In this document: positions 48,813 through 56,908 of the stretch, one piece after another
Layout: the number at the start of each line of letters is the position of its first letter
Position numbering within the stretch: the stretch's first letter is position 1
From: Nocardioides sp. W7
GTDB lineage: Bacteria; Actinomycetota; Actinomycetes; Propionibacteriales; Nocardioidaceae
Direction of reading: 5' to 3'
NCBI RefSeq assembly: GCF_022919075.1
Contig: NZ_CP095078.1
Coordinates: 1,736,001-1,800,000, forward strand
DNA length: 64,000 nucleotides
Notes under the pieces: model-generated
The model's input: only the letters and a program-made list of their open reading frames with translations
Database searches by the model: none
Told to the model about the DNA's origin: nothing
Translations under genes and position numbers: made by a program

Positions 48813-49307
48813 GTGACTGCGGCAGAGGTGCGAACGCTCGAGATCGTCCGTGTGGACTACGGCCACCCGGACGCCATGCGCCTGATCGAGGAGGTCCAGG
48901 CCGAGTACGTCGTCCGGTACGGCAGCCGCGACGAGACGCCGCTCGACCCGCTGATGTTCGCGCCGCCCGCCGGCAGCTTCTTCGTCGGCTACCTGGACGA
49001 CTCCGCCGTGGCGACCGGCGCCTGGCGGCGCTCGGGCGTCGAGGCACTCGGCACGGCGCGGACCGCCGAGATCAAGCGGATGTACGTCGCCCCCCGCGCC
49101 CAGCGCGCCGGGCACGCGCGGCGGATGCTGGCCCACCTGGAGGCGAGTGCCCGAGAGGCCGGCTTCGAGGCGCTGGTCCTCGAGACCGGCGAGCGGCAGC
49201 CGGAGGCGATCAGCCTGTACACCTCCGCCGGGTACGAGCCGATCCCGGCGTTCGGCTACTACCGGGACTCGCCGATCAACCGCTGCTTCGCCCGCCGGAT
49301 CGACTGA
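48813..49307 (+). CDS. GNAT family N-acetyltransferase
   Basis: 164 residues. The acetyl-CoA-binding motif A is IKRMYVAPRAQRAGHARRML, with LVLETGERQPEAISLYTSAG-YEPIPAFGYY downstream as in small GNAT enzymes. The substrate is unknown. GTG 48813 is chosen because GATCAT (48800-48805) ends 7 bp before it, the leaderless pattern. ATG 48804 is in frame but would overlap that -10. It is followed at 24 bp by the L7/L12-like gene. Confidence 0.85.
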   Translation: MTAAEVRTLEIVRVDYGHPDAMRLIEEVQAEYVVRYGSRDETPLDPLMFAPPAGSFFVGYLDDSAVATGAWRRSGVEALGTARTAEIKRMYVAPRAQRAGHARRMLAHLEASAREAGFEALVLETGERQPEAISLYTSAGYEPIPAFGYYRDSPINRCFARRID

Positions 49308-49330
49308 GCCCGCTCCGCTATCGTCGCGCC

Positions 49331-49594
49331 ATGGGTTTCTTCGACAGCGGCCCCTCGCGCTCGGACCACCACGCGCTGGTGGCGCGGATCCACCGGCTCG
49401 AGGCCACGGTGGCGATGCTCGCCGAGCGGCAGGGTCTGACCCCCGCCCAGGTCGACGAGGCGGCGACGGCCCACGTGTCGGCCGAGGCGCGGCTCCTCAA
49501 GCAGCAGGGCCGTGCGATCGAGGCGATCAAGGTCGTCCGCGAGCAGACCGGGCTCGGCCTCCGCGAGGCCAAGGACCTGGTCGACAGGCTGTAG
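49331..49594 (+). CDS. small protein with an L7/L12 C-terminal-domain-like motif
   Basis: 87 residues. The N-terminal part is a short helical region (ALVARIHRLEATVAMLAERQ, likely coiled coil). The C-terminus AIEAIKVVREQTGLGLREAK-DLVD closely resembles the ribosomal L7/L12 C-terminal domain encoded in this same window ([22 protein letters not shown]). It lacks the rest of L12, so it is not a stalk protein. It may bind translation factors or RNA polymerase partners the way L12 CTDs do; this is inference. TATCGT (49319-49324) lies 6 bp before the ATG, suggesting a leaderless mRNA. Confidence 0.75.
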   Translation: MGFFDSGPSRSDHHALVARIHRLEATVAMLAERQGLTPAQVDEAATAHVSAEARLLKQQGRAIEAIKVVREQTGLGLREAKDLVDRL

Positions 49595-49605
49595 GGCACC
49601 GACGG

Positions 49606-50196
49606 ATGCTGCTGGCCCCGAAGGTCGCCCACGGCGTCGCCGACGGCTCGGTCACCCTGGCGTTCCGGCGCTGGCCGCGGCCCGACGTGAAGGTCGGCTC
49701 GCAGTTCCGCACCGTGGCCGGGGTGGTGCGGGTCGACGAGGTGGAGGTCGTCGACGCCGACGCGATCACCGACGAGGACGCGCTCGCGGCGGGCTGGCCG
49801 GACGCGATCCGGCTGCGGCGCCAGCTCGACAAGGTCGAGGGCGACCTGCCGACGTACCGCGTCGTGCTGGCGTACGCCGGCCCCGACCCGCGGGTCGCGC
49901 TGCGCGAGAGCACCGACCTGAGCGACGACGACGTGGCCGACCTCGACCGGCGCCTGGAGCGGCTCGACCGGGCCAGCAGCCACGGCCCGTGGACGATGGC
50001 CACCCTCGACCTGATCCGACGACGCCCGCACACCCGCGCGCCGGACCTGGCCGCCGAGGTGGGCCGCGAGCGCGACCCGTTCAAGATCGACGTGCGCAAG
50101 CTGAAGAACCTCGGGCTGACGCAGAGCTTCGACGTCGGCTACGACCTTTCGCCGCGCGGCCGGGCGTACCTGGCGCGGACGTCGCGGCGACCGTAG
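49606..50196 (+). CDS. ASCH-like domain protein
   Basis: 196 residues. The N-terminal half (LLAPKVAHGVADGSVTLAFR, VKVGSQFRTVAGVVRVDEVE, DADAITDEDALAAGWPD) fits the ASCH fold, a PUA-related RNA-binding domain. The C-terminal half (TMATLDLIRRRPHTRAPDLA, FKIDVRKLKNLGLTQSFDVG) looks like a helix-turn-helix or winged-helix segment. Function unknown; nucleic-acid binding is inferred. The ATG lies 11 bp after the L7/L12-like gene, in a probable three-gene unit with the acetyltransferase. Confidence 0.68.
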   Translation: MLLAPKVAHGVADGSVTLAFRRWPRPDVKVGSQFRTVAGVVRVDEVEVVDADAITDEDALAAGWPDAIRLRRQLDKVEGDLPTYRVVLAYAGPDPRVALRESTDLSDDDVADLDRRLERLDRASSHGPWTMATLDLIRRRPHTRAPDLAAEVGRERDPFKIDVRKLKNLGLTQSFDVGYDLSPRGRAYLARTSRRP

Positions 50197-50226
50197 GCCG
50201 AGGCTCCGGCCGGACGGTGCCGGGAA

Positions 50227-50283
50227 GAAGCTGCTGACCGGACGGCCCGGAAGGCCCCCGCCCGGGCCCGGGTCAGCAGCTTC
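50227..50283. terminator. bidirectional terminator between the ASCH gene and citrate synthase
   Basis: GAAGCTGCTGACC (50227-50239) and GGTCAGCAGCTTC (50271-50283) pair perfectly over 13 bp around a 31-nt C/G-rich loop. It sits in a 116-bp gap between convergent genes. Confidence 0.75.
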
Positions 50284-50312
50284 CGAGGATCAGCGACCGG
50301 TTCCTGCCCCGC

Positions 50313-51416
50313 TCAGGCGTGCCACTCCGCCTGCCAGCCGTCGACCTCGTCGGCCTTGCGGGCGGCGGGACCGGTGTAGATCGCCGAGGGGCGGATCAGT
50401 CGGCCGGTGGTCTTCTGCTCCAGGATGTGCGCCGACCAGCCACCGGTGCGGGCACAGGTGAACATCGAGGTGAACATGTTCGCGGGCACCTCGGCGAAGT
50501 CCAGGACGATGGCCGCCCAGAACTCCACGTTGGTCTCCAGCACCCGGTCGGGCCGGCGCTCGCGGAGCTCGGCCAGCGCGGCCTGCTCCAGCGCCTCGGC
50601 GACCGCGTAGCGCGGGGCGTCGAGCTCCTTCGCCGTACGGCGCAGCACGCGGGCGCGCGGGTCCTCGGCGCGGTAGACGCGGTGGCCGAAGCCCATCAGC
50701 CGCTCGCCCGAGTCGAGCAGGCCCTTGACGTAGGCGGTGGCATCGCCGGACTTCTCGACGTCCTCGATCATGGTCAGCACGCGGGCCGGGGCGCCGCCGT
50801 GCAGCGGGCCGCTCATCGCGCCGATCGCGCCGGAGAAGGCGGCGGCGACGTCGGCACCGGTGGAGGTGATGACGCGGGCGGTGAAGGTGGAGGCGTTCAT
50901 GCCGTGCTCGGCCGCGCTGCTCCAGTAGGCGTCGATCGCCTTGACGTGCTTGGGGTCGGCCTCGCCCTTCCACCGGATCAGGAACTTCTCGGCGAGGGTC
51001 TGGCCCTCGTCGACGACCTTCTGCGGTACGACGGCCTGGTGCAGGCCGCGGGCCGACTGCGCGGCGTACGACAGCACCATGACGGCGAGGCGGCCGATGT
51101 CCTCGCGGGCCTGCTCGTCGCTGATGTCGTAGGTCTGGCCGAAGCCGAACGCGGGGGCGAGCATCGCCACGGCGGCCTGCACGTCGACGCGGACGTCGCC
51201 GGTGTGCACCGGCAGGTTGTAGGGCTCCGCCGGCGCGAGGCCGGGGGTGTAGGAGCCGTCGATCAGCAGGCCCCAGACGTTCTCGAACGGCACCCGGCCG
51301 ACGATGTCCTCGATGTCGACGCCGCGGTAGCGCAGCGCCGAACCCTCCTTGTCGGGCTCCGCGATCTGCGTCTCGAAGGCGACGACGCCCTCCAGTCCGT
51401 GGTGTACCTCGGTCAT
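50313..51416 (-). CDS. citrate synthase / 2-methylcitrate synthase
   Basis: 367 residues, the short dimeric (type I-like) class. Condenses acetyl-CoA or propionyl-CoA with oxaloacetate. Catalytic His residues appear in SGPLHGGAP and GFGHRVYR. N-terminal ALRYRGVDIEDIVGRVPFEN and C-terminal FTCARTGGWSAHILEQ fit the family. The usual NVDFYSG segment reads NVEFWAAIVLDFAEVP, so the catalytic Asp region is slightly atypical; the region ends with the family's EVPANMFTSMF. Citrate versus methylcitrate preference cannot be decided. ATG 51416; the divergent pdxH starts 78 bp away. Confidence 0.9.
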   Translation of the reverse strand: MTEVHHGLEGVVAFETQIAEPDKEGSALRYRGVDIEDIVGRVPFENVWGLLIDGSYTPGLAPAEPYNLPVHTGDVRVDVQAAVAMLAPAFGFGQTYDISDEQAREDIGRLAVMVLSYAAQSARGLHQAVVPQKVVDEGQTLAEKFLIRWKGEADPKHVKAIDAYWSSAAEHGMNASTFTARVITSTGADVAAAFSGAIGAMSGPLHGGAPARVLTMIEDVEKSGDATAYVKGLLDSGERLMGFGHRVYRAEDPRARVLRRTAKELDAPRYAVAEALEQAALAELRERRPDRVLETNVEFWAAIVLDFAEVPANMFTSMFTCARTGGWSAHILEQKTTGRLIRPSAIYTGPAARKADEVDGWQAEWHA

Positions 51417-51494
51417 CGACGCGACTCCTTCGTCTCGGTGGGCGCTTTGCCTCCGGCGCCCCGGGCATTCTGTACCCATCCCTAGGCTGGCGGT

Positions 51495-52145
51495 ATGGGT
51501 GACCCTGATCTCGACCTCCGCGCGCTCCGCCAGGAGTACGCCGCCGCCGGGCTGGCCGAGGGGGACCTCGCGGCCGATCCGGTGACCATGTTCCGCCGCT
51601 GGTTCGACGAGGTCCAGGCCGCCGGCCTGCACGAGCCGAACGCGATGGTCGTCGCGACGGTGGGCGCCGACCTCGCCCCGTCGTCGCGGATGGTGCTGCT
51701 CAAGGGACTCGACGAGGACGGCTTCGTCTTCTTCACCAACACCCGCTCGCGCAAGGGCGAGGACCTGGCCGGCAACCCCCGCTGCGCGCTGCTCTTCCCG
51801 TGGCACCCGCTGGAGCGGCAGGTCCGGGTCGACGGCGTCGCCGCGCCGTTGAGCGCGGCCGCCGTCGCGGACTACTTCGCGGTCCGGCCCCGGGGCTCCC
51901 AGCTCGGCGCCTGGGCCTCGCGCCAGTCGAGGGTGGTCGCCGGCCGCGAGGAGCTGGCGGCGTCGTACGACGAGGTCGAGGCGCGGTACGACGGCCGGGA
52001 CGTCCCGGTCCCCGAGGAGTGGGGCGGGTACGTCGTCCGCCCGGACGCCGTCGAGTTCTGGCAGGGCCGACCGGGGCGGATGCACGACCGGCTCGTCTAC
52101 CGGCGTGCGGCCGCCGGCTGGCGGACCGAGCGCCTGGCCCCATAG
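51495..52145 (+). CDS. pdxH: pyridoxine/pyridoxamine 5'-phosphate oxidase
   Basis: 216 residues. FMN enzyme making pyridoxal 5'-phosphate. Family motifs: PNAMVVATVGADLAPSSRMV-LLKG, FVFFTNTRSRKGEDLAGNP, ALLFPWHPLERQVRVDG, YFAVRPRGSQLGAWASRQS and the C-terminal VEFWQGRPGRMHDRLVYRR. TAGGCT (51483-51488) ends 6 bp before the ATG, so the transcript is probably leaderless. A long perfect palindrome follows the stop. Confidence 0.95.
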   Translation: MGDPDLDLRALRQEYAAAGLAEGDLAADPVTMFRRWFDEVQAAGLHEPNAMVVATVGADLAPSSRMVLLKGLDEDGFVFFTNTRSRKGEDLAGNPRCALLFPWHPLERQVRVDGVAAPLSAAAVADYFAVRPRGSQLGAWASRQSRVVAGREELAASYDEVEARYDGRDVPVPEEWGGYVVRPDAVEFWQGRPGRMHDRLVYRRAAAGWRTERLAP

Positions 52146-52157
52146 GGAGGATCTGGC

Positions 52158-52223
52158 GGGGTAGTCCGTCACACCAGTGGGGTCCGGCCGGATCCTGACC
52201 CCCCTCGTGTGACGGACTACCCC
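52158..52223. repeat. 17-bp perfect palindrome after pdxH
   Basis: GGGGTAGTCCGTCACAC (52158-52174) pairs perfectly with GTGTGACGGACTACCCC (52207-52223). The 32-nt loop contains a second stem, GGTCCGGCCGGATCC. It lies 12 bp after pdxH and just before the TetR promoter, so it probably terminates pdxH. Confidence 0.75.
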
Positions 52224-52243
52224 TGCGGTCGCGGACATTCTCC

Positions 52244-52272
52244 TTGTGAGTGAGCGCTCACTCATTTAGGAT
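52244..52272 (+). promoter_or_regulatory. promoter with embedded TetR operator
   Basis: -35 TTGTGA (52244-52249), 17-bp spacer, -10 TAGGAT (52267-52272), 7 bp before GTG 52280. The perfect 9+9 palindrome TGAGTGAGC/GCTCACTCA (52247-52264) overlaps the -35 and fills most of the spacer, where a bound TetR dimer would block polymerase. Confidence 0.8.
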
Positions 52273-52279
52273 CGCCGAC

Positions 52280-52891
52280 GTGACCGAAGGTCTCCGCGGA
52301 CCGCGCTCGACGCGCCCACGTGCCCGGCCGCTGTCGCCGGAGGAGCGCCGCGAGGTGATCCTGACCGCGACGGTGCCGCTGCTCTACGAGCACGGCCGGT
52401 CGGTGACGAGCCGGCTGATCGCGGAGGCCGCCGGCGTCGCCGAGGGCACGATCTTCCGGGTCTTCGCGACCAAGGACGAGCTCGTCGACGAGGCGATCGT
52501 GCGTGCCTTCCAGCCGGGCGACGTCGTGACGCGGATCGAGGAGATCCCGTCGGACCGGCCGCTGGAGGAGCGGCTGGTCCGGCTGGTGTCGATCCTCCAG
52601 CAGCGCTTCCGCGCGACCTTCGGGCTGATGCAGAAGGTCGGCATGCTGGGCCCTCCGGACCACCTCCACGACTCCGCCCAGGCCGACGCCTGGCGAGCCC
52701 GGCTCGACGCGCTGATGGTCGGCGTCGTGGGGGAGGACGGTGCGCAGCTCGCCGTACCTCCCGAGGACTTCGTGCACGTGCTCCGCCTGCTGACCTTCGC
52801 CGGCAGTCACCAGAAGGTCGCCGACGGGCGACTGCTCACCCCCGAGCAGATCGTCGACGTCGTCCTGCACGGCCTCGAGAGGAGGAACTGA
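52280..52891 (+). CDS. TetR family transcriptional regulator
   Basis: 203 residues. N-terminal helix-turn-helix: REVILTATVPLLYEHGRSVT-SRLIAEAAGVAEGTIFRVFATKDELVDEAI is a canonical TetR DNA-binding domain. The C-terminal ligand domain is unclassified. The frame is open to 52250, but that would place the operator inside the gene; GTG 52280 is preferred. Its stop overlaps the ABC exporter start (TGATG), so the repressor and both exporter genes form one autoregulated operon, probably induced by a substrate of the exporter. Confidence 0.9.
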   Translation: MTEGLRGPRSTRPRARPLSPEERREVILTATVPLLYEHGRSVTSRLIAEAAGVAEGTIFRVFATKDELVDEAIVRAFQPGDVVTRIEEIPSDRPLEERLVRLVSILQQRFRATFGLMQKVGMLGPPDHLHDSAQADAWRARLDALMVGVVGEDGAQLAVPPEDFVHVLRLLTFAGSHQKVADGRLLTPEQIVDVVLHGLERRN

Positions 52892-54630
52892 TGCTCGTCC
52901 GCCTGCTCCGTGAGCGGCTCGCGCCGTACCGCGCCTGGCTCACCGCCGTCGTCGTCCTGCAGTTCGTCGGCGTGCTGGCGATGCTCTACCTGCCCAGCCT
53001 GAACGCCCGGATCATCGACGAGGGCGTGGTCACCGGTGACACCGGCACCATCTGGCGCCTCGGCGGGCTGATGCTCGCCGTCTCCGTCGCGCAGATCATC
53101 TGCTCCGTCGGCGCCTCCTGGTACGGCGCCCGCACGGCGACCGCGTTCGGCCGCGACCTGCGGCGCGACCTGTTCGCCCGGGTCGGGACGTTCTCGACCC
53201 GGGAGGTCCAGGACTTCGGCGCCCCGTCGCTGATCACCCGCACGACCAACGACGTCCAGCAGGTGCAGATGCTGGTCGTGATGACCTGCCTGATCGCGGT
53301 CTCCAGCCCGATCATGATGGTCGGCGGCGTCCTGATGGCGCTGCGCGAGGACGCCGGACTGGGCTGGATCCTGGCCGTCGTGGTGCCGGCGCTGTTCGCG
53401 AGCGTCGGCTTCGTGATCTCCCGGATGGTCCCCAGCTTCCGCGCCATGCAGGAGCGCATCGACGAGGTCAACCGGGTGCTGCGCGAGCAGATCAGCGGCA
53501 TCCGCGTGGTCCGCGCGTTCGTGCGCGAGCCGCACGAGCGGGACCGCTTCGGCGAGGCCAACGACCGGCTCACCGAGGTCGCGGTCAGCGCCGGCCGGTG
53601 GATGGCGACCCTGTTCCCGCTGGCGATGCTGGTCGTGAACGTCTCCAGCGTCGCCGTCATCTGGTTCGGCGGTCACCGGGTCGACAGCGGCCAGATGGAG
53701 GTGGGTGCGCTGACGGCGTTCCTGGCCTACCTGATGCAGATCCTGATGTCGGTGATGATGGGCACGTTCATGCTCATGCAGGTGCCGCGCTCGGCGGTCT
53801 GCGGCGAGCGGATCGCCGAGGTCCTCGACACCGAGACCTCGGTGCGGCCGCCGGATGAGCCGGTGACCCCCGACCCCGCGGACCGCGGCCGGCTCGACCT
53901 CGAGGACGTCACCTTCGCCTACCCCGGCGCCCACGAGCCGGTGCTCGACGGCGTCTCCCTGCAGGCCCGGCCGGGCACGACCACTGCGGTCGTCGGGTCG
54001 ACGGGCGCCGGCAAGAGCACCCTGGTCAACCTGGTGCCGCGGCTCTTCGACGCGACCGGCGGGATCGTCCGGGTCGGCGGCGTGGACGTCCGCGACCTCG
54101 ATCCCGACGTGCTCTGGGCCCAGGTCGGCCTGGTGCCGCAGCAGGCGTACCTCTTCTCCGGCACCGTCCGCAGCAACCTCCAGCACGGCCGCGCGGACGC
54201 GACCGAGGAGGACCTGTGGGCCGCCCTCGACGTGGCCCAGGCGCGCGACTTCGTGGTCGCGCTCCCCGACGGCCTCGACGGCCCCGTCGCCCAGGGTGGC
54301 ACCAACTTCTCCGGCGGCCAGCGGCAGCGGCTCGCCATCGCGCGCGCCGTCGTACGACGTCCGGCCGTCTACCTGTTCGACGACTCCTTCTCGGCGCTCG
54401 ACCTGGCCACCGACGCGCGGCTGCGCGCCGCGCTGAAGCCGGTGACCACCGACGCGACGGTCGTGGTGGTGGCCCAGCGGGTCTCCACGATCCGTGACGC
54501 CGACGTGATCGTGGTCCTCGACGACGGCCGGGTGGTGGGCCGCGGCACGCACACCGAGCTGCTCGAGGACTGTCCGACCTACCAGGAGATCGTCGCGTCC
54601 CAGCTCACTTCCGAGGAGGCCGTCGCATGA
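52891..54630 (+). CDS. ABC exporter half-transporter, subunit with degenerate catalytic site
   Basis: 579 residues: a six-helix type IV exporter transmembrane domain (about 1-310) fused to an ATPase. Walker A GSTGAGKST, signature FSGGQRQRLAIARA, Walker B VYLFDDSFSALD. The catalytic Glu after Walker B is Asp (DDS), as in the degenerate half of heterodimeric exporters. The H-loop His is also replaced (VVAQRVSTIRDAD, Gln where His is usual). It should pair with the next gene product, which has canonical residues. The role is probably multidrug or lipid export. ATGA coupling to the partner. Confidence 0.92.
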   Translation: MLVRLLRERLAPYRAWLTAVVVLQFVGVLAMLYLPSLNARIIDEGVVTGDTGTIWRLGGLMLAVSVAQIICSVGASWYGARTATAFGRDLRRDLFARVGTFSTREVQDFGAPSLITRTTNDVQQVQMLVVMTCLIAVSSPIMMVGGVLMALREDAGLGWILAVVVPALFASVGFVISRMVPSFRAMQERIDEVNRVLREQISGIRVVRAFVREPHERDRFGEANDRLTEVAVSAGRWMATLFPLAMLVVNVSSVAVIWFGGHRVDSGQMEVGALTAFLAYLMQILMSVMMGTFMLMQVPRSAVCGERIAEVLDTETSVRPPDEPVTPDPADRGRLDLEDVTFAYPGAHEPVLDGVSLQARPGTTTAVVGSTGAGKSTLVNLVPRLFDATGGIVRVGGVDVRDLDPDVLWAQVGLVPQQAYLFSGTVRSNLQHGRADATEEDLWAALDVAQARDFVVALPDGLDGPVAQGGTNFSGGQRQRLAIARAVVRRPAVYLFDDSFSALDLATDARLRAALKPVTTDATVVVVAQRVSTIRDADVIVVLDDGRVVGRGTHTELLEDCPTYQEIVASQLTSEEAVA

Positions 54631-56573
54631 GCGAGCAGACGAAGAAGCCCGGCCAGGCCTTCCAGGCCACCGAGCGGATCCAGGCGCCGCAGGGCGGGCC
54701 CGGTCGCGGTCCGATGGCCGCCGGCCAGGTCGGCCAGAAGGCGATGGACTTCGGGCCGTCCGCCCGGCGCCTGGTCTCCGGGATGCGGCCCGACCGTTGG
54801 CCGGCGCTCCTGGTCGTCGGCCTGGTCGTGGTCTCGGTGCTGCTGATGTCGATCGGGCCGCGGCTGCTCGGGCACGCCACGGACCTGGTGTTCCGCGGCT
54901 TCATCGGCGGCCGGCTGCCGGCCGGCACCCCCGACTCCGAGCTGCCGGACGCGGTGCAGGGCCAGGGGGTCGTCCCCGGCGAGGGCGTCGACTTCGGGGA
55001 GGTCGGCCGCTGGCTGCTGATCGTGCTCGCCGTGTACGTCGTCGCCTCGCTGCTGTCCTGGCTGGCCGGCTACGTGCTCAACGGCGTCGTGCAGCGCACC
55101 GTGCGCCGGATGCGCCAGGACGTCGAGGACAAGATCCACCGGCTGCCCCTCGGCTACTTCGACCGGTCCCCGCGCGGCGAGCTGCTGAGCCGGGTCACCA
55201 ACGACATCGACAACGTCAGCCAGACCCTGCAGCAGACGATGAGCCAGCTGCTCCAGTCCCTGCTGACCCTGGTCGCCGTGCTCGCGATGATGTTCTGGAT
55301 CTCGCCGATGCTGGCCCTGGTCGCGCTGGTCAGCGTGCCCGTCTCGCTGGTCGCGACCCGGGCGATCATGAAGCGCTCGCAAGGTCAGTTCGTCGCGCAG
55401 TGGCGGCGTACGGGACAGCTCAACGCACACATCGAGGAGTCCTTCTCGGGCCACGCGCTGGTCAAGGTCTTCGGCCGCACCCGCGAGGTCGAGAAGGACT
55501 TCGAGGAGCACAACGAGGGCCTGTACGACGTCTCCTTCAAGGCGCAGTTCATCAGCGGCCTGGTGATGCCGACGATGATGTTCGTCGGGAACCTCAACTA
55601 CGTCGTGGTCGCGGTCATCGGCGCGCTGCGGGTGTCCACCGGAGCCCTCACGCTCGGCGAGGTCCAGGCGTTCATCCAGTACACCAGGCAGTTCACCCAG
55701 CCGCTGACCACACTGGCCTCGATGACGAACCTGCTGCAGTCGGGCGTGGCCTCGGCCGAGCGGGTCTTCGAGCTGCTCGACGCCGACGAGGAGCCGGCCG
55801 AGGAGGCGGGCTCCGGCGCGCCCGCGTCCCGGCGGGGCGAGGTGCACTTCGAGAACGTCTCGTTCTCGTACGACGCCGAGCGCCCGCTCATCACCGACCT
55901 CTCCCTCGTCGCCCGCCCCGGCGAGACGGTGGCGATCGTCGGCCCGACCGGCGCCGGCAAGACGACCCTGGTCAATCTGGTGATGCGCTTCTACGACCTC
56001 GACGGCGGCCGGATCACCATCGACGGCGTCGACATCGCCGCCGTACCGCGGGCGCAGCTGCGTGGCCAGGTCGGGATGGTGCTGCAGGACACCTGGCTGT
56101 TCGAGGGCACGATCCGCGACAACATCGCCTACGGCCGGCCCGGCGCGACCGAGGAGGAGGTGCTGGAGGCGGCCCGGGCGACGTTCGTCGACCGGTTCGT
56201 GCACTCGCTGCCCGACGGCTACGACACCGTCGTCGACGAGTCCGGCTCGAACCTCTCGGCGGGGGAGCGGCAGCTGGTCACGATCGCCCGGGCGTTCCTC
56301 ACCGACCCGGCGCTGCTGATCCTGGACGAGGCGACCAGCTCGGTCGACACCCGCACCGAGCTGCTGCTGCAGCACGCCATGGCCGCGCTGCGCACCGACC
56401 GGACGTCTTTCGTCATCGCCCACCGGCTCTCCACGATCCGCGACGCCGACCTGATCCTGGTGATGGAGGACGGCTCGATCGTCGAGCAGGGCACGCACAC
56501 CGAGCTGATCGCCGCCGACGGCGCGTACGCCCGGCTGCACGCGGCCCAGTTCGCGGCGGCCGCGGCGGGCTGA
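54627..56573 (+). CDS. ABC exporter half-transporter, catalytically canonical subunit
   Basis: 648 residues. An unusual N-terminal cytoplasmic extension of about 55 residues, rich in Gly/Pro/Gln, precedes the transmembrane domain. An extracytoplasmic loop of about 50 residues (TDLVFRGFIGGRLPAGTPDS ...) lies after the first helix. ATPase: Walker A GPTGAGKTT, signature NLSAGERQLVTIARA (Ala-Gly-Glu where SGGQ is common), Walker B LLILDEATSSVD with catalytic Glu, H-loop IAHRLSTIRDAD. It forms a heterodimer with the upstream subunit. No further gene follows in the operon; a 386-bp gap leads to the MFS module. Confidence 0.92.
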   Translation: MSEQTKKPGQAFQATERIQAPQGGPGRGPMAAGQVGQKAMDFGPSARRLVSGMRPDRWPALLVVGLVVVSVLLMSIGPRLLGHATDLVFRGFIGGRLPAGTPDSELPDAVQGQGVVPGEGVDFGEVGRWLLIVLAVYVVASLLSWLAGYVLNGVVQRTVRRMRQDVEDKIHRLPLGYFDRSPRGELLSRVTNDIDNVSQTLQQTMSQLLQSLLTLVAVLAMMFWISPMLALVALVSVPVSLVATRAIMKRSQGQFVAQWRRTGQLNAHIEESFSGHALVKVFGRTREVEKDFEEHNEGLYDVSFKAQFISGLVMPTMMFVGNLNYVVVAVIGALRVSTGALTLGEVQAFIQYTRQFTQPLTTLASMTNLLQSGVASAERVFELLDADEEPAEEAGSGAPASRRGEVHFENVSFSYDAERPLITDLSLVARPGETVAIVGPTGAGKTTLVNLVMRFYDLDGGRITIDGVDIAAVPRAQLRGQVGMVLQDTWLFEGTIRDNIAYGRPGATEEEVLEAARATFVDRFVHSLPDGYDTVVDESGSNLSAGERQLVTIARAFLTDPALLILDEATSSVDTRTELLLQHAMAALRTDRTSFVIAHRLSTIRDADLILVMEDGSIVEQGTHTELIAADGAYARLHAAQFAAAAAG

Positions 56574-56607
56574 GGGCTGTCGGTTGCTCATCTCGCCCGA
56601 AATTCCC

Positions 56608-56663
56608 TTGAGCCGCCCGGTGCTCCGATCTAGCGTTGAGGCACACGGGAAAGGAGGTGGTCC
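56608..56663 (+). promoter_or_regulatory. promoter and near-perfect Shine-Dalgarno for a 12-residue ORF
   Basis: TTGAGC (56608-56613), 17 bp, TAGCGT (56631-56636). Then AAAGGAGGTGGTCC (56650-56663), which matches the complement of the usual 16S rRNA 3' end (AAAGGAGGTGATCC) at 13 of 14 positions. This is far stronger than any other ribosome site in the window. Confidence 0.7.
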
Positions 56664-56668
56664 GAAGA

Positions 56669-56707
56669 ATGAGTTCTTTCAGGACGCGTGAGGTGGCTGC
56701 CCGCTAG
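56669..56707 (+). CDS. 12-residue ORF with exceptional ribosome site (leader-peptide candidate)
   Basis: Reads MSSFRTREVAAR then TAG, 5 bp after the AAAGGAGGTGGTCC site and downstream of a good promoter. The frame continues open for 66 codons past the TAG to TGA at 56906-56908, so it could be a leader peptide, a stop-readthrough gene or a nonsense-interrupted small gene. An efflux gene lies 252 bp downstream; ribosome-arrest attenuation of efflux genes by short ORFs is known elsewhere. Function here is unproven. Confidence 0.55.
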   Translation: MSSFRTREVAAR

Positions 56708-56728
56708 CAGCCCCAGCAGGACGACGGG

Positions 56729-56908
56729 GTGGAAGTGCCCCTGACGCTGCTGGCGAATCTCAAGCAGCTGCCCGACCCGCAGGCGAACCGGAACCACGTC
56801 CTCCGGTGCGGCCCGGACCCCGGTCCGGAGCCACGCCTGCGGGTCGCTGCATGTCCGGGTGACCTCCGGCCCGTCCGGAGAGAGCGTGGCCTGGGCCACG
56901 TTTGTTGA
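56729..56908 (+). other. open frame of 59 codons continuing from the 12-residue ORF
   Basis: GTG 56729 opens VEVPLTLLANLKQLPDPQAN and continues through GPDPGPEPRLR to GLGHVC. It is in the same frame as the upstream peptide, separated only by its TAG and seven codons. Two perfect short hairpins lie inside (CCGGACC-CC-GGTCCGG near 56815 and CTCCGG-CCCGT-CCGGAG near 56866). High GC makes open frames cheap, so coding status is uncertain; the stretch may instead be structured leader RNA. Confidence 0.3.

Noticed and set aside
50313-52265. 650-codon frame reading from citrate synthase through the pdxH complement
   Set aside because: The N-terminal 283 codons lie antisense to pdxH and show no homology; ATG 51416 is the citrate synthase start.
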